A stretch of 64,000 nt of DNA from Corynebacterium pacaense (lineage in GTDB: Bacteria; Actinomycetota; Actinomycetes; Mycobacteriales; Mycobacteriaceae), in NCBI RefSeq assembly GCF_900169525.1, contig NZ_LT821240.1:755684-819683 (forward strand). The letters are read 5' to 3'. A model generated the notes under the pieces. The model was given only the letters and a program-made list of their open reading frames with translations. It was not told the origin of the DNA and searched no databases. Made by a program: the position numbers and the translations under genes. Of this stretch, positions 41,537-49,629 are shown piece by piece. How positions within the stretch are numbered: position 1 is the stretch's first letter; every line of letters starts with the position of its first letter.

Positions 41537-44500
41537 CTAGCGCCGCACTCCCGAAAAACGCAGTCCGCGCGGGGTGACGCTGGCACCGGCATCCCGGAAC
41601 CCCGCCAGGTGCGGGGAGTCGAAGACTGCGACCCCGTTGATCTTCTCCACGGTCAGCCGGTCCATGGTCGCCAGAGCCGAGGCCACCAGTTCGATCTCCT
41701 CCCGGTACAGGGTCAGGGTTCTCCCGCCCCTGCTCAGATGCGCCAGCAGCACCCCGTCGGCGATGACCACCATGGCACCGGCCGCCCTGTTGCCCGGCTC
41801 CGGCCACGGCAGGGCCGCCCCGTAGGGATTCGCCGGATCCGCGGCGGCAAGGAGATGGACCTGCGGATCGGTGGTCCCCGACGGCCAGCCCCCGACATCG
41901 GGGGAATCGTCCATCCCACGGAGCCTGTCGACGATCACCGGCGTGGAGAACTGCGCCGCCCCCAGTCCCTCGATGAAGTAGCCGCGCATGGCGGTACCGC
42001 TCTCCTCAAAGCCGGAGAGCACCTTGTAGGCCAGCGCGAAACCACCGATGACATCCTCGTTGACCACGCTTCCGCGGGTGACCACACCGTACCGGTCCAG
42101 CCACGCCTCACCATGCGCGAGCGAGCGGGTTGTGGCGTCGCCGGCCGCCTTCACGCTCAACGCCCATCTGCCACGCATGTCCGGCGGCGAGGATTCGCTG
42201 ACGCTGAAGGAGGTGCGTCCCATCCGCAGCCTGGACCGGTTGGGACGCCGTCTGGCCTTGTGCGCGGTGGTGCCCGACGCCAGTCTCGCCCGCACCGGTG
42301 CGAAGCTGTCCGGGCTGACCAGCCCCGCCTCCACGAGCCCCCAGATCGCCTCCCGCAGCTGTTCGGAATCGGCGAAGTGGATTTCTGAGAGAATATCGGC
42401 GAACAGGAAGCCACCGCCTGGTGCCAGCACCTCGAGCACCATCTCCTGAATCGCCGAGATGCCTGTCGACGCCTCCGGCACCAGCTGCGCGGCGTAGTCC
42501 GCCGGCAGCAGCATGATCCACGGATCCCGCGCACCAGCCTGCCCCGCACCGACGATCAGCACCTCGCCGTTCGATGTCAGCTCATCGAGAAAGCGCGGGG
42601 AATAGTCCGCAATCCTCCGCGGCAGCACCAGATCCTCCCAGGCGCTGGCGGGCAGCCGGAATCCGGCGAGCTGCTCGATGACACCGAAGGTGGCGTCCAC
42701 ACCGCGCTGCGGCGGCGTCGTACCGATCGGGGCGACCTGCTGCCAGTCGCTGAGAAAACGGGCGAAGGCGGTCTGCGAAACGGGTCGGGTCTGTTTGCGC
42801 GCACGGGCGAGGCTGCGGCTGCGGATCATGCTCAACACATCCCGCGCACAGTACTCCTGCTCGATCACCCCCTGCCGGTAGTGGCCCTCCACCACATCCA
42901 CGGAACGCAGCACGGACAGCGCCGCGGCGACACCGAGCCCGAAGGCCTGCGCGAGATCAACGGCAACGAAGGGCCCCCTGGTACGGGCCCAGCGTCTGAC
43001 CAGCTGTTCCAGGGCGTCGGTGACCGTCTCCACCTGCGCGGGAACCCCCGGCGGCACCGGGATCCCGAGGCCGTCACGAAGCAGTGGTGCATCGAGCACC
43101 TGGGCCAGGTGTGGCCGACCGTTGATCCGGACGGTCATGGCACGGTCTCCCAGATCCGGATCATCGAAGCCGATGTGGCGCGAGAGCTGATCCAACGGGA
43201 TCGGGCCGAGGATGCGAAGCGAATCGGCCAGTTCCTCATTGTTGCGGGCGGCACGCTCGCCGGTGCGCTGGAGTTGCCGGTGGACCTCCGCGATGATGTC
43301 GGCGTCGAGAAGCTCACGCAGCTCCACCTCACCGAGGAGCTTGGCCAACAGGGCAGGATCCAGCGCGAGGGCGGCCGCGCGCTTCTCCGCCAGGGGGGAG
43401 TCGCCCTCGTACATGAAGGCTCCGGTGTAGTTGAAAAGCAGCGACGAGGCGAAGGGACTCGGTTGCTCGGTGCTCACCTCCGCGATCCGGACGCGCCGCA
43501 GCTGGAGATCGCCCATCAGTTCCTTGAGCGCGGGCAGATCATAGACATCCTGCAGACATTCCCTGACCGTCTCCAGGATGATCGGGAAACTGGGATACTT
43601 CCGGGCCACATCCAGCAGCTGTGCCGCACGCTGGCGCTGCTGCCACAGCGGCGCCCGCTTGCCCGGATTCCGGCGCGGGAGCAGGAGCGCGCGAGCGGCG
43701 CACTCCCGGAAGCGCGAGGCGAAGAGGGCGGAATTGCCGACCTGTTCGGTGACGGTCCGCTCGATCTCCTCCGCCTCGAAGATGAACAGCGCCGCCCCAG
43801 GGTCCTCGTCCCCCTCCGGAAGGCGGAGCACGATCCCATCATCCCCGGCTACCGCCTGCGCATCCATCCCGGTGTTCTCGGCGATACGTGCCCCCAGCGC
43901 CAGGGCCCAGGCCGCGTTCACCCCCCTGCCGTAGGGGCTGTGCAAAACGATCCGCCAATCCCCCAGTTCATCCTTGAATCGCTCGAGGAGCAGCGTCTTT
44001 TCATCGGGGAGTATTCCGGTGGCCTCCTCCTGGTCGCTGAGATAGGCGATGAGGTTGTCCTGCGCCCATCCCACCAGCCCGCTGTCCTCCGGATTGCTGC
44101 GGATCTGGCGTCGATAGGCACCGAGTGCCCTGCCGAGCTCGGCGGGCCGGCCCGCCGAGTCCCCGTTCCAGAAGGGCAGCCTCCCGGTATGTCCGGGGGC
44201 GGGCGTGACCAGGACCTGGTCGCGGGTGATCTCCTCGATGCGCCAGCTGGAGGCGCCAAGGGTGAACACATCACCGACCCTGGATTCATAGACCATCTCC
44301 TCGTCGAGTTCCCCGACCCTGCGCGGGCCGTCTCCGACGAGGAAGACCCCGAACATGCCGCGGTCGGGAATCGTGCCACCACTGGTCACCGCGACGCGCT
44401 GGGCCCCGGGACGGGCCTCGAGAACACCTCCCACGCGGTTGACCCGCGGGCGCAGCTCGGCGAAATCGGTGGAGGGATACACCCCGCTGATCAGGTCGAT

Positions 44501-46042
44501 CACCGAATCGAAGACATCCCTGGACAGATTCCGGTAGGGGTGGGAGCGTCGCACGGTGTCAAACCACTGGTCAATGTCGAGATCCCTGATCGCGGTGGCC
44601 GCCACCGTCTGCTGTGCGAGCACGTCGAGGGGATTGCGGGGCACATGGAGTTCCTCGATCAGCCCCTCCTTCATCCGCTGGACCGTCACCGCCGTCTGGA
44701 CCAAGTCCGAGCGGTGCTTGGGGTAGAAGATGCCTGTCGACGTCGCCCCCACCGAGTGCCCGGCGCGCCCGACGCGCTGCAGACCGCTGGCCACCGAGGG
44801 AGGCGACTCCACCTGGATGACCAGGTCCACCGCCCCCATGTCGATACCCAGTTCCAGCGAGGAGGTGGCGACCACGGCCCTGAGCGCCCCCTCCTTGAGC
44901 ATCGTCTCGGTGAGCGCACGTTCATCCTTGGACACCGAACCATGGTGGGCGCGGGCGATGACGGTCGGCGCGGTCCCCGCCTTGGCTGCGGAGACCATGA
45001 CCTGGGCGGGTGGCCGGCGCAGCTCGGGTGAGAGTGATTCCGGATCGTGCTCGATGGCCCAGAGTTCATTGAGCCTGCTTGTCAGACGTTCCGCGGTACG
45101 CCGGGAATTGACGAAGATCAGTGTCGATCGCGCGGACATCACCTGCCGGTACACCTGCTGTTCGATGTGCGGCCAGATCGAACCCTGGGTCGGCAGTGCC
45201 GATTCCCCGGTGATGCCGAGAGGGTCGTCCATGACCAGCTCGCCGATCGTCGATCCGGGTTCCTGGGTGGGCAGGTCGGACATGTCCTCCACGGGCACGG
45301 TGACGGTGAGATCCCACTTCTTGTCGGCCCCGGGGGCGACGACGGTGACCGGGCGGTCGCCTCCCAGGAAGGCCGCCACGGTGTCCAGGGGTCGCACCGT
45401 CGCGGACAGGCCGACCCGCTGGATGGACCGGCCGGCAAGGAGTTCGAGCCGCTCGAGCGTCAGCGCCAGATGGACGCCACGTTTGGTGCCCGCCATGGCG
45501 TGGATCTCATCGATGATCACGGTGTCCACATCCCGGAGGATCGCACCCGCCCTCGAGGTGAGCATGAGGTAGGCGGACTCCGGGGTGGTGATGAGAATAT
45601 CCGGGGGTTTCCGGACTTGACGGGAGCGTTCGGCGGGCGGGGTGTCCCCGGATCGGACGCCGACGGTGATATTGGGCACATCAAGGCCCATCCGTGCCGC
45701 GGTGCGGGCTATTCCGGTCAGCGGCGCACGCAGATTGTTCTCCACATCCACCCCGAGGGCCTTCAGTGGGGAGATGTAGAGGACCCTGACCCTCTTGTCC
45801 GCGACCGGCACCGGACTTCCGGTATCCAGAACGGTCTGACCTGTTTGTTCGCTCAGGGAGTTCAGCGCCCACAGGAATGCCGCCAGTGTCTTGCCGGAGC
45901 CGGTGGGTGCGACAACGAGTGCGTTCTCGCCTTCGGCGATGGCCTCCCACGTCTGTTCCTGCACCGTCGTCGGCGCGGCGAAAACATCCCGGAACCACTC
46001 CGCCACCTGAGGGCGGAAACGGGAAAGTATGCTTTTGGCCAT
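41537..46042 (-). CDS. lhr: Large ATP-dependent helicase Lhr
   Basis: A 1501-residue superfamily 2 helicase. N-terminal helicase module: Q-motif region, Walker A VVAPTGSGKTLAAFLWAL (about 38-55), DEIH box VIIDEIHAM (about 175-183), the VGLSATVRPL motif III, and motif VI QRVGRAGHSVG. Winged-helix and beta-barrel domains follow, then the about 600-residue Lhr C-terminal domain found in long actinobacterial Lhr. Lhr unwinds RNA:DNA hybrids and is DNA-damage inducible in Mycobacterium. ATG at 46042 has TACATT five bases upstream (possibly leaderless). Divergent from cysQ with only 34 bases between. Operon with nei2. Confidence 0.94.
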   Translation of the reverse strand: MAKSILSRFRPQVAEWFRDVFAAPTTVQEQTWEAIAEGENALVVAPTGSGKTLAAFLWALNSLSEQTGQTVLDTGSPVPVADKRVRVLYISPLKALGVDVENNLRAPLTGIARTAARMGLDVPNITVGVRSGDTPPAERSRQVRKPPDILITTPESAYLMLTSRAGAILRDVDTVIIDEIHAMAGTKRGVHLALTLERLELLAGRSIQRVGLSATVRPLDTVAAFLGGDRPVTVVAPGADKKWDLTVTVPVEDMSDLPTQEPGSTIGELVMDDPLGITGESALPTQGSIWPHIEQQVYRQVMSARSTLIFVNSRRTAERLTSRLNELWAIEHDPESLSPELRRPPAQVMVSAAKAGTAPTVIARAHHGSVSKDERALTETMLKEGALRAVVATSSLELGIDMGAVDLVIQVESPPSVASGLQRVGRAGHSVGATSTGIFYPKHRSDLVQTAVTVQRMKEGLIEELHVPRNPLDVLAQQTVAATAIRDLDIDQWFDTVRRSHPYRNLSRDVFDSVIDLISGVYPSTDFAELRPRVNRVGGVLEARPGAQRVAVTSGGTIPDRGMFGVFLVGDGPRRVGELDEEMVYESRVGDVFTLGASSWRIEEITRDQVLVTPAPGHTGRLPFWNGDSAGRPAELGRALGAYRRQIRSNPEDSGLVGWAQDNLIAYLSDQEEATGILPDEKTLLLERFKDELGDWRIVLHSPYGRGVNAAWALALGARIAENTGMDAQAVAGDDGIVLRLPEGDEDPGAALFIFEAEEIERTVTEQVGNSALFASRFRECAARALLLPRRNPGKRAPLWQQRQRAAQLLDVARKYPSFPIILETVRECLQDVYDLPALKELMGDLQLRRVRIAEVSTEQPSPFASSLLFNYTGAFMYEGDSPLAEKRAAALALDPALLAKLLGEVELRELLDADIIAEVHRQLQRTGERAARNNEELADSLRILGPIPLDQLSRHIGFDDPDLGDRAMTVRINGRPHLAQVLDAPLLRDGLGIPVPPGVPAQVETVTDALEQLVRRWARTRGPFVAVDLAQAFGLGVAAALSVLRSVDVVEGHYRQGVIEQEYCARDVLSMIRSRSLARARKQTRPVSQTAFARFLSDWQQVAPIGTTPPQRGVDATFGVIEQLAGFRLPASAWEDLVLPRRIADYSPRFLDELTSNGEVLIVGAGQAGARDPWIMLLPADYAAQLVPEASTGISAIQEMVLEVLAPGGGFLFADILSEIHFADSEQLREAIWGLVEAGLVSPDSFAPVRARLASGTTAHKARRRPNRSRLRMGRTSFSVSESSPPDMRGRWALSVKAAGDATTRSLAHGEAWLDRYGVVTRGSVVNEDVIGGFALAYKVLSGFEESGTAMRGYFIEGLGAAQFSTPVIVDRLRGMDDSPDVGGWPSGTTDPQVHLLAAADPANPYGAALPWPEPGNRAAGAMVVIADGVLLAHLSRGGRTLTLYREEIELVASALATMDRLTVEKINGVAVFDSPHLAGFRDAGASVTPRGLRFSGVRR

Positions 46043-46063
46043 GCCTTAATGTAACTGAACATC

Positions 46064-46069
46064 TAGACT
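46064..46069 (+). promoter_or_regulatory. -10 hexamer of cysQ
   Basis: TAGACT ends 7 bases before the ATG at 46077. A minus-strand TACATT for lhr lies at 46048-46053, so both promoters are packed into the 34-base gap. Confidence 0.5.
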
Positions 46070-46076
46070 CAAGATC

Positions 46077-46841
46077 ATGACTGCTCAGCTTGATGATGCC
46101 ATTCTCACCCAACGACTGGCTCAGGGGACCGGAGAGATCCTCAAGGGGGTGCGTAACGTCGGTGTCCTCCGCGGGCGCGCTCTCGGCGACGCCGGGGATG
46201 ATCTCGCACAGAACTGGATCGCCCGCGTGCTGGAGCAGCACAGACCCGAGGACGGTTTCCTCTCTGAGGAGGCGGCCGACAACCTGGACCGGCTGGCCAA
46301 GGAACGCGTGTGGATCATCGACCCCCTCGACGGCACCAAGGAGTTCGCCACCGGCCGCCAAGACTGGGCGGTCCACATCGCGCTGGTGGAAAACGGTGTT
46401 CCCACCCACGCCGCGGTCGGCCTCCCCGATCTGGGCGTGGTGTTCCACTCCTCCGAGGCCCGCGCCGTGACCGGGCCGTACTCGAAGGTGGTGGCACTGT
46501 CCCACAACCGGCCCCCGAAGGTGGCGGTTGACATCGCGGAGAAGCTCGGTTTCGGTACCCACACCATGGGTTCGGCCGGTGCGAAGGCGATGCATGTCCT
46601 CCTCGGTGACTATGATGCCTACATCCACGCCGGTGGACAGTACGAATGGGACTCGGCGGCACCCGTGGGCGTGTGCAAGGCCGCGGGCCTGCACTGCTCG
46701 CGCCTGGATGGCTCGGAGTTGCGCTACAACAACAAGGACACCTACCTTCCCGATGTCCTGATCTGCCGGCCGGAACTCGCCGAGGAGATCCTGGCCATGG
46801 CGAAGGACTTTCACGAGGAGCACGGCAGTTACACCTCGTAG
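46077..46841 (+). CDS. cysQ: CysQ-like 3'(2'),5'-bisphosphate nucleotidase / inositol-phosphatase family
   Basis: A 254-residue metal-dependent phosphatase. The metal-site motifs are Glu64-Glu65 in LSEEAAD, Asp82 and Asp85 in [12 protein letters not shown] and WDSAAP near 191-196. The DGTKEF variant (with Lys-Glu-Phe) is the CysQ type, so the likely substrate is PAP from sulfate activation, though Mycobacterium CysQ also acts on inositol phosphates. No sulfate-assimilation gene is close. Start ATG 46077, leaderless by its -10. Followed 44 bases later by thyA. Confidence 0.87.
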   Translation: MTAQLDDAILTQRLAQGTGEILKGVRNVGVLRGRALGDAGDDLAQNWIARVLEQHRPEDGFLSEEAADNLDRLAKERVWIIDPLDGTKEFATGRQDWAVHIALVENGVPTHAAVGLPDLGVVFHSSEARAVTGPYSKVVALSHNRPPKVAVDIAEKLGFGTHTMGSAGAKAMHVLLGDYDAYIHAGGQYEWDSAAPVGVCKAAGLHCSRLDGSELRYNNKDTYLPDVLICRPELAEEILAMAKDFHEEHGSYTS

Positions 46842-46872
46842 TTGTGGCTGGCGGGGAACGACCGAAAAGCCC

Positions 46873-46878
46873 TAAGCT
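46873..46878 (+). promoter_or_regulatory. -10 hexamer of thyA
   Basis: TAAGCT ends 7 bases before the thyA ATG at 46886; no ribosome-binding site. Confidence 0.45.
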
Positions 46879-46885
46879 GTCGACC

Positions 46886-47686
46886 ATGAGCATTCCCACC
46901 CCCTATGAGGATCTGCTTGCCAGGATTCTCATTGAAGGTTCCCACAAGGACGACCGCACCGGCACCGGAACCACCTCCCTGTTCGCGCAGCAGATGCGCT
47001 TCGATCTCGCGGAGTATTTCCCGCTGATCACCACCAAGAAGGTGCACTGGAAATCGGTGGTCGGCGAGCTGTTGTGGTTCCTCCGCGGCGAGTCCAACGT
47101 CAGGTGGCTCCAGGACAACGGAATCCGGATCTGGAATGAATGGGCCGACGAGAACGGCGAGCTCGGTCCCGTCTACGGTGTGCAGTGGCGCAGCTGGCCC
47201 ACACCCGACGGGCACCACATCGACCAGATCTCGCAGGCACTCCAGATGCTGAGGGAGAACCCGGATTCACGTCGAAACGTGGTTTCGGCCTGGAACGTAT
47301 CCGAGATCTCCAACATGGCGCTGCCCCCCTGCCACCTGCTCTTCCAGCTCTATGTCGCGGACGGAAAGCTTTCCTGCCAGCTGTATCAGCGCTCGGCGGA
47401 CATGTTCCTCGGCGTACCATTCAACATCGCCTCCTACTCCCTGCTCACCCACATGCTGGCACAGCAGGCGGATCTGGAGGTCGGCGAGTTCATCTGGACC
47501 GGTGGCGACTGCCACATCTACGACAACCATCTCGACCAGGTCCGTGAGCAGCTATCCAGGCAACCGCGGCCCTACCCCCACCTGGAGCTGGCCAGAGCGG
47601 ACTCCATCTTTAACTACACCTTCGCGGATTGCCTGGTTCCCGACTATGATCCGCACCCGCTCATCCGCGGCACGGTCGCCGTATGA
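46886..47686 (+). CDS. thyA: Thymidylate synthase
   Basis: A 266-residue enzyme making dTMP from dUMP with methylenetetrahydrofolate. Motifs: [46 protein letters not shown], the active-site Cys near 148 in [11 protein letters not shown], and [23 protein letters not shown] at 46886 is chosen because TAAGCT precedes it by 7 bases and the longer frame upstream overlaps cysQ in another frame. First gene of thyA-folA-mrx1; its TGA overlaps the folA ATG. Confidence 0.97.
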   Translation: MSIPTPYEDLLARILIEGSHKDDRTGTGTTSLFAQQMRFDLAEYFPLITTKKVHWKSVVGELLWFLRGESNVRWLQDNGIRIWNEWADENGELGPVYGVQWRSWPTPDGHHIDQISQALQMLRENPDSRRNVVSAWNVSEISNMALPPCHLLFQLYVADGKLSCQLYQRSADMFLGVPFNIASYSLLTHMLAQQADLEVGEFIWTGGDCHIYDNHLDQVREQLSRQPRPYPHLELARADSIFNYTFADCLVPDYDPHPLIRGTVAV

Positions 47687-48162
47687 TCGGAGCGATCTGG
47701 GCGCAGGGCACGGACGGCGTGATCGGCGACGGCAAAGGGATGCCCTGGCACATACCGGAGGATCTCACCCACTTCAAGGAAATCACCATGGGCCAACCGG
47801 TGATCATGGGCCGCCGGACCTGGGAGTCACTTCCTGAGCGTTTCCGCCCGCTGCCAGGCAGGGAAAACATCGTGCTCTCGCGGCGCAGCCCGGGTGAATG
47901 GTCCCGGGGTGCGCGGGTGAGCACATCCGTTCCCGGGGCGGGTTGGATCATGGGGGGCGGAGAACTCTACGCGGCCACCATCAATCTGGTGGACAGGCTC
48001 GAGGTGACGCTGGTGGATGCGGGTTTCGCCGCCGCCCTCGGCGATCGCGCGGTGTTCGCCCCCGGTATTCCCGGCCATCTCAGCCTGGAATGGGAGAGCG
48101 TCTGGCGGCGGTCCGGCGGTTACCGTTTTAAATTTCAACGCTTCGAGAGGAGAACCCCTTGA
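47683..48162 (+). CDS. folA: Dihydrofolate reductase
   Basis: A 159-residue enzyme that regenerates tetrahydrofolate consumed by thymidylate synthase. [40 protein letters not shown] and [20 protein letters not shown] are standard DHFR blocks; [14 protein letters not shown] binds NADPH. The ATG overlaps thyA (ATGA), and its TGA overlaps the mrx1 TTG (TTGA), so all three are translationally coupled. Confidence 0.96.
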   Translation: MIGAIWAQGTDGVIGDGKGMPWHIPEDLTHFKEITMGQPVIMGRRTWESLPERFRPLPGRENIVLSRRSPGEWSRGARVSTSVPGAGWIMGGGELYAATINLVDRLEVTLVDAGFAAALGDRAVFAPGIPGHLSLEWESVWRRSGGYRFKFQRFERRTP

Positions 48163-48398
48163 GCAACCTGACCATCTACGCAACCACATGGTGCCCCTAC
48201 TGTGCCACGCTGCTGCGCGGACTCGAGGGCACCGACTTCGACCTGATCGATGTGGACCGGGACCCCGACGCCGCGGAGTGGGTGAAATCCGTCAACAACG
48301 GAAACCGCGTGGTGCCGACGGTTCGTTATCCCGACGGCACCCATGCCACCAACCCGCCGGCCGGGGAGGTTCTCAGGAAGCTCGGGGAACTCGCCTGA
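48159..48398 (+). CDS. mrx1: Mycoredoxin-1 (glutaredoxin-like)
   Basis: A 79-residue thioredoxin-fold protein with the redox motif Cys12-Pro-Tyr-Cys15 in ATTWCPYCA, VVPTVRYPDG (cis-proline region) and THATNPPAGEVLRKLG. In corynebacteria this protein uses mycothiol to reduce mixed disulfides. The start is TTG at 48159 with a strong GAGAGGAG ribosome site, overlapping the folA stop (TTGA). Its 3' end overlaps the end of convergent cobF by 26 bases. Confidence 0.92.
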   Translation: MSNLTIYATTWCPYCATLLRGLEGTDFDLIDVDRDPDAAEWVKSVNNGNRVVPTVRYPDGTHATNPPAGEVLRKLGELA

Positions 48399-49101
48399 GC
48401 AGATAGGTGTCCATGATCCACCCGTGCTCGGCGCGCAGCCGCTGCTTCAACGCCGCGACCTCACCACCGATCTCATCGATGGAACCCGAACGCAGCACCT
48501 GATGGTCGGTGGAGAGATACGCACCCCACCACATGTGGAGCTCGCCTGGGAGCTCGAGCCAGGCCGCTCCCCCGTCGAGCATCACCACGGTGTTGTCGAG
48601 GTCGGGTGTCGCAGGCAGGTTCCGGGCGGTGGTTATGGTGATCGCCTGCCCGATCTCATTGAGGAGGATGCCGTGCGCCGCGGTCAGCGCCTGAACCGCG
48701 GTGATCCCGGGGATGACGCGGACATTGTCCGCCCCCATGTGTCCGAGGATGCGCAGGGTGGAGTCATAGAGTGAAGGATCACCCCAGACCAGGAACGCGA
48801 CGGTGGCCGCGTCGGCGGGGGTGGCGTCGATAAGCAGCTGCGCCCTGCGGCGGTGCCACCGCCGGACCTCCTCGATGTAGTCCCCGCGCTCCCGCGGCGG
48901 GTCCACCACGGTGATGATGGGGGTGCCGGGGGCATGCTTGTCGACGATGTGTCTGCGCAACTCAAGGAGGTCACCCTTGGTGCCACCCTTATCAAGGGCC
49001 AAAACAACATCGGCGCCCCGCAGCGCCTCCACCGCCTCCAGGGTGAGGTGGTTGGGGCTGCCGGCGCCGATGCCAATGACCAGGTGCTGACGGCTACTCA
49101 T
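48373..49101 (-). CDS. cobF: Precorrin-6A synthase (deacetylating)
   Basis: A 242-residue tetrapyrrole methylase. LVIGIGAGSPNHLTLEAVEA is the N-terminal motif, followed by LALDKGGTKGDLLELRRHIV, LVWGDPSLYDSTLRIL and VIPGITAVQALTAAHGI; these match CobF of the aerobic cobalamin pathway, which methylates precorrin-5 at C-1. No other cobalamin gene lies in the window, and corynebacteria commonly keep only scattered cob genes, so the job here is unclear. ATG 49101 overlaps the upstream small gene by 8 bases (ATGAGTAG). Convergent with mrx1. Confidence 0.87.
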   Translation of the reverse strand: MSSRQHLVIGIGAGSPNHLTLEAVEALRGADVVLALDKGGTKGDLLELRRHIVDKHAPGTPIITVVDPPRERGDYIEEVRRWHRRRAQLLIDATPADAATVAFLVWGDPSLYDSTLRILGHMGADNVRVIPGITAVQALTAAHGILLNEIGQAITITTARNLPATPDLDNTVVMLDGGAAWLELPGELHMWWGAYLSTDHQVLRSGSIDEIGGEVAALKQRLRAEHGWIMDTYLLRRVPRAS

Positions 49102-49366
49102 CGTCGCCGAAGAGGCGCGCCATGTCATCCGGGGACAGGTCGGTGTTCACACCCGAGAAGGTCGCCGAAAAAATCTCCTGGAGGTAGCGATCACAGGCAG
49201 CGCTGAGCTGCTTGGCATCATACTTGTTGAGCAGCAGGATGCGGCGCGGATTGCCGTCCTCCTGAATCTCATCGACGGCCAGCACCGGAACAGTGTCCTT
49301 GGTGATCTGGTGGACAACGATCGGCCGGCGCTGCACATCGTGGAACGAAGGCTTCAGCTCAGACAT
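49094..49366 (-). CDS. Small hypothetical protein (90 residues)
   Basis: A 90-residue protein with no membrane segment, beginning MSELKPSFHDVQRRPIVVHQ and ending with an acidic LSPDDMARLFGDDE tail. The middle, RRILLLNKYDAKQLSAACDR, is likely alpha-helical. AAGGAGTGG precedes the ATG at 49366. It overlaps cobF by eight bases and so drives an operon with it. I do not recognise the family; the equivalent region of C. glutamicum has a small hypothetical too. Confidence 0.7.
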   Translation of the reverse strand: MSELKPSFHDVQRRPIVVHQITKDTVPVLAVDEIQEDGNPRRILLLNKYDAKQLSAACDRYLQEIFSATFSGVNTDLSPDDMARLFGDDE

Positions 49367-49478
49367 GGCGACCCACTCCTTGAATCTCGATAGTTTTACC
49401 CCTCAACAATACCGTTCTTTAGCTGTCACCACCCCGTTTTTACCCAGGCAGCCCCGTACGGTAACCTATCTGGGTGAC

Positions 49479-49551
49479 GCCTTGGTAGCTCAGTGGATAG
49501 AGCACGGCTCTCCTAAAGCCGGTGTCGGAGGTTCGATTCCTCTCCAGGGCA
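49479..49551 (+). tRNA. tRNA-Arg (anticodon CCU)
   Basis: A 73-nucleotide cloverleaf. Acceptor GCCTTGG pairs with CCAGGGC (one G-T wobble), the D arm is GCTC/GAGC, the anticodon stem CGGCT/AGCCG carries the loop CTCCTAA with CCT at 49512-49514, and the T arm is GGAGG-TTCGATT-CCTCT-like. The CCA end is not encoded. Followed at once by a terminator. Confidence 0.97.
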
Positions 49552-49556
49552 CAAGA

Positions 49557-49604
49557 AAACCCCTCACCACCTGCACAAACAGGAAAGGTGAGGGGTTTGT
49601 TTTC
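49557..49604 (+). terminator. Terminator after tRNA-Arg
   Basis: AAACCCCTCACC pairs with GGTGAGGGGTTT (12 bp), with an inner CCTG/CAGG stem, then GTTTTC. It also faces the 3' end of the oleate hydratase gene. Confidence 0.88.
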
Positions 49605-49629
49605 ATTCGAACACTTACCGAACCCCCGC

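Noticed and set aside
42881..45031. 716-codon plus-strand open frame
   Set aside because: Antisense to lhr; no recognisable domain and compositionally odd.
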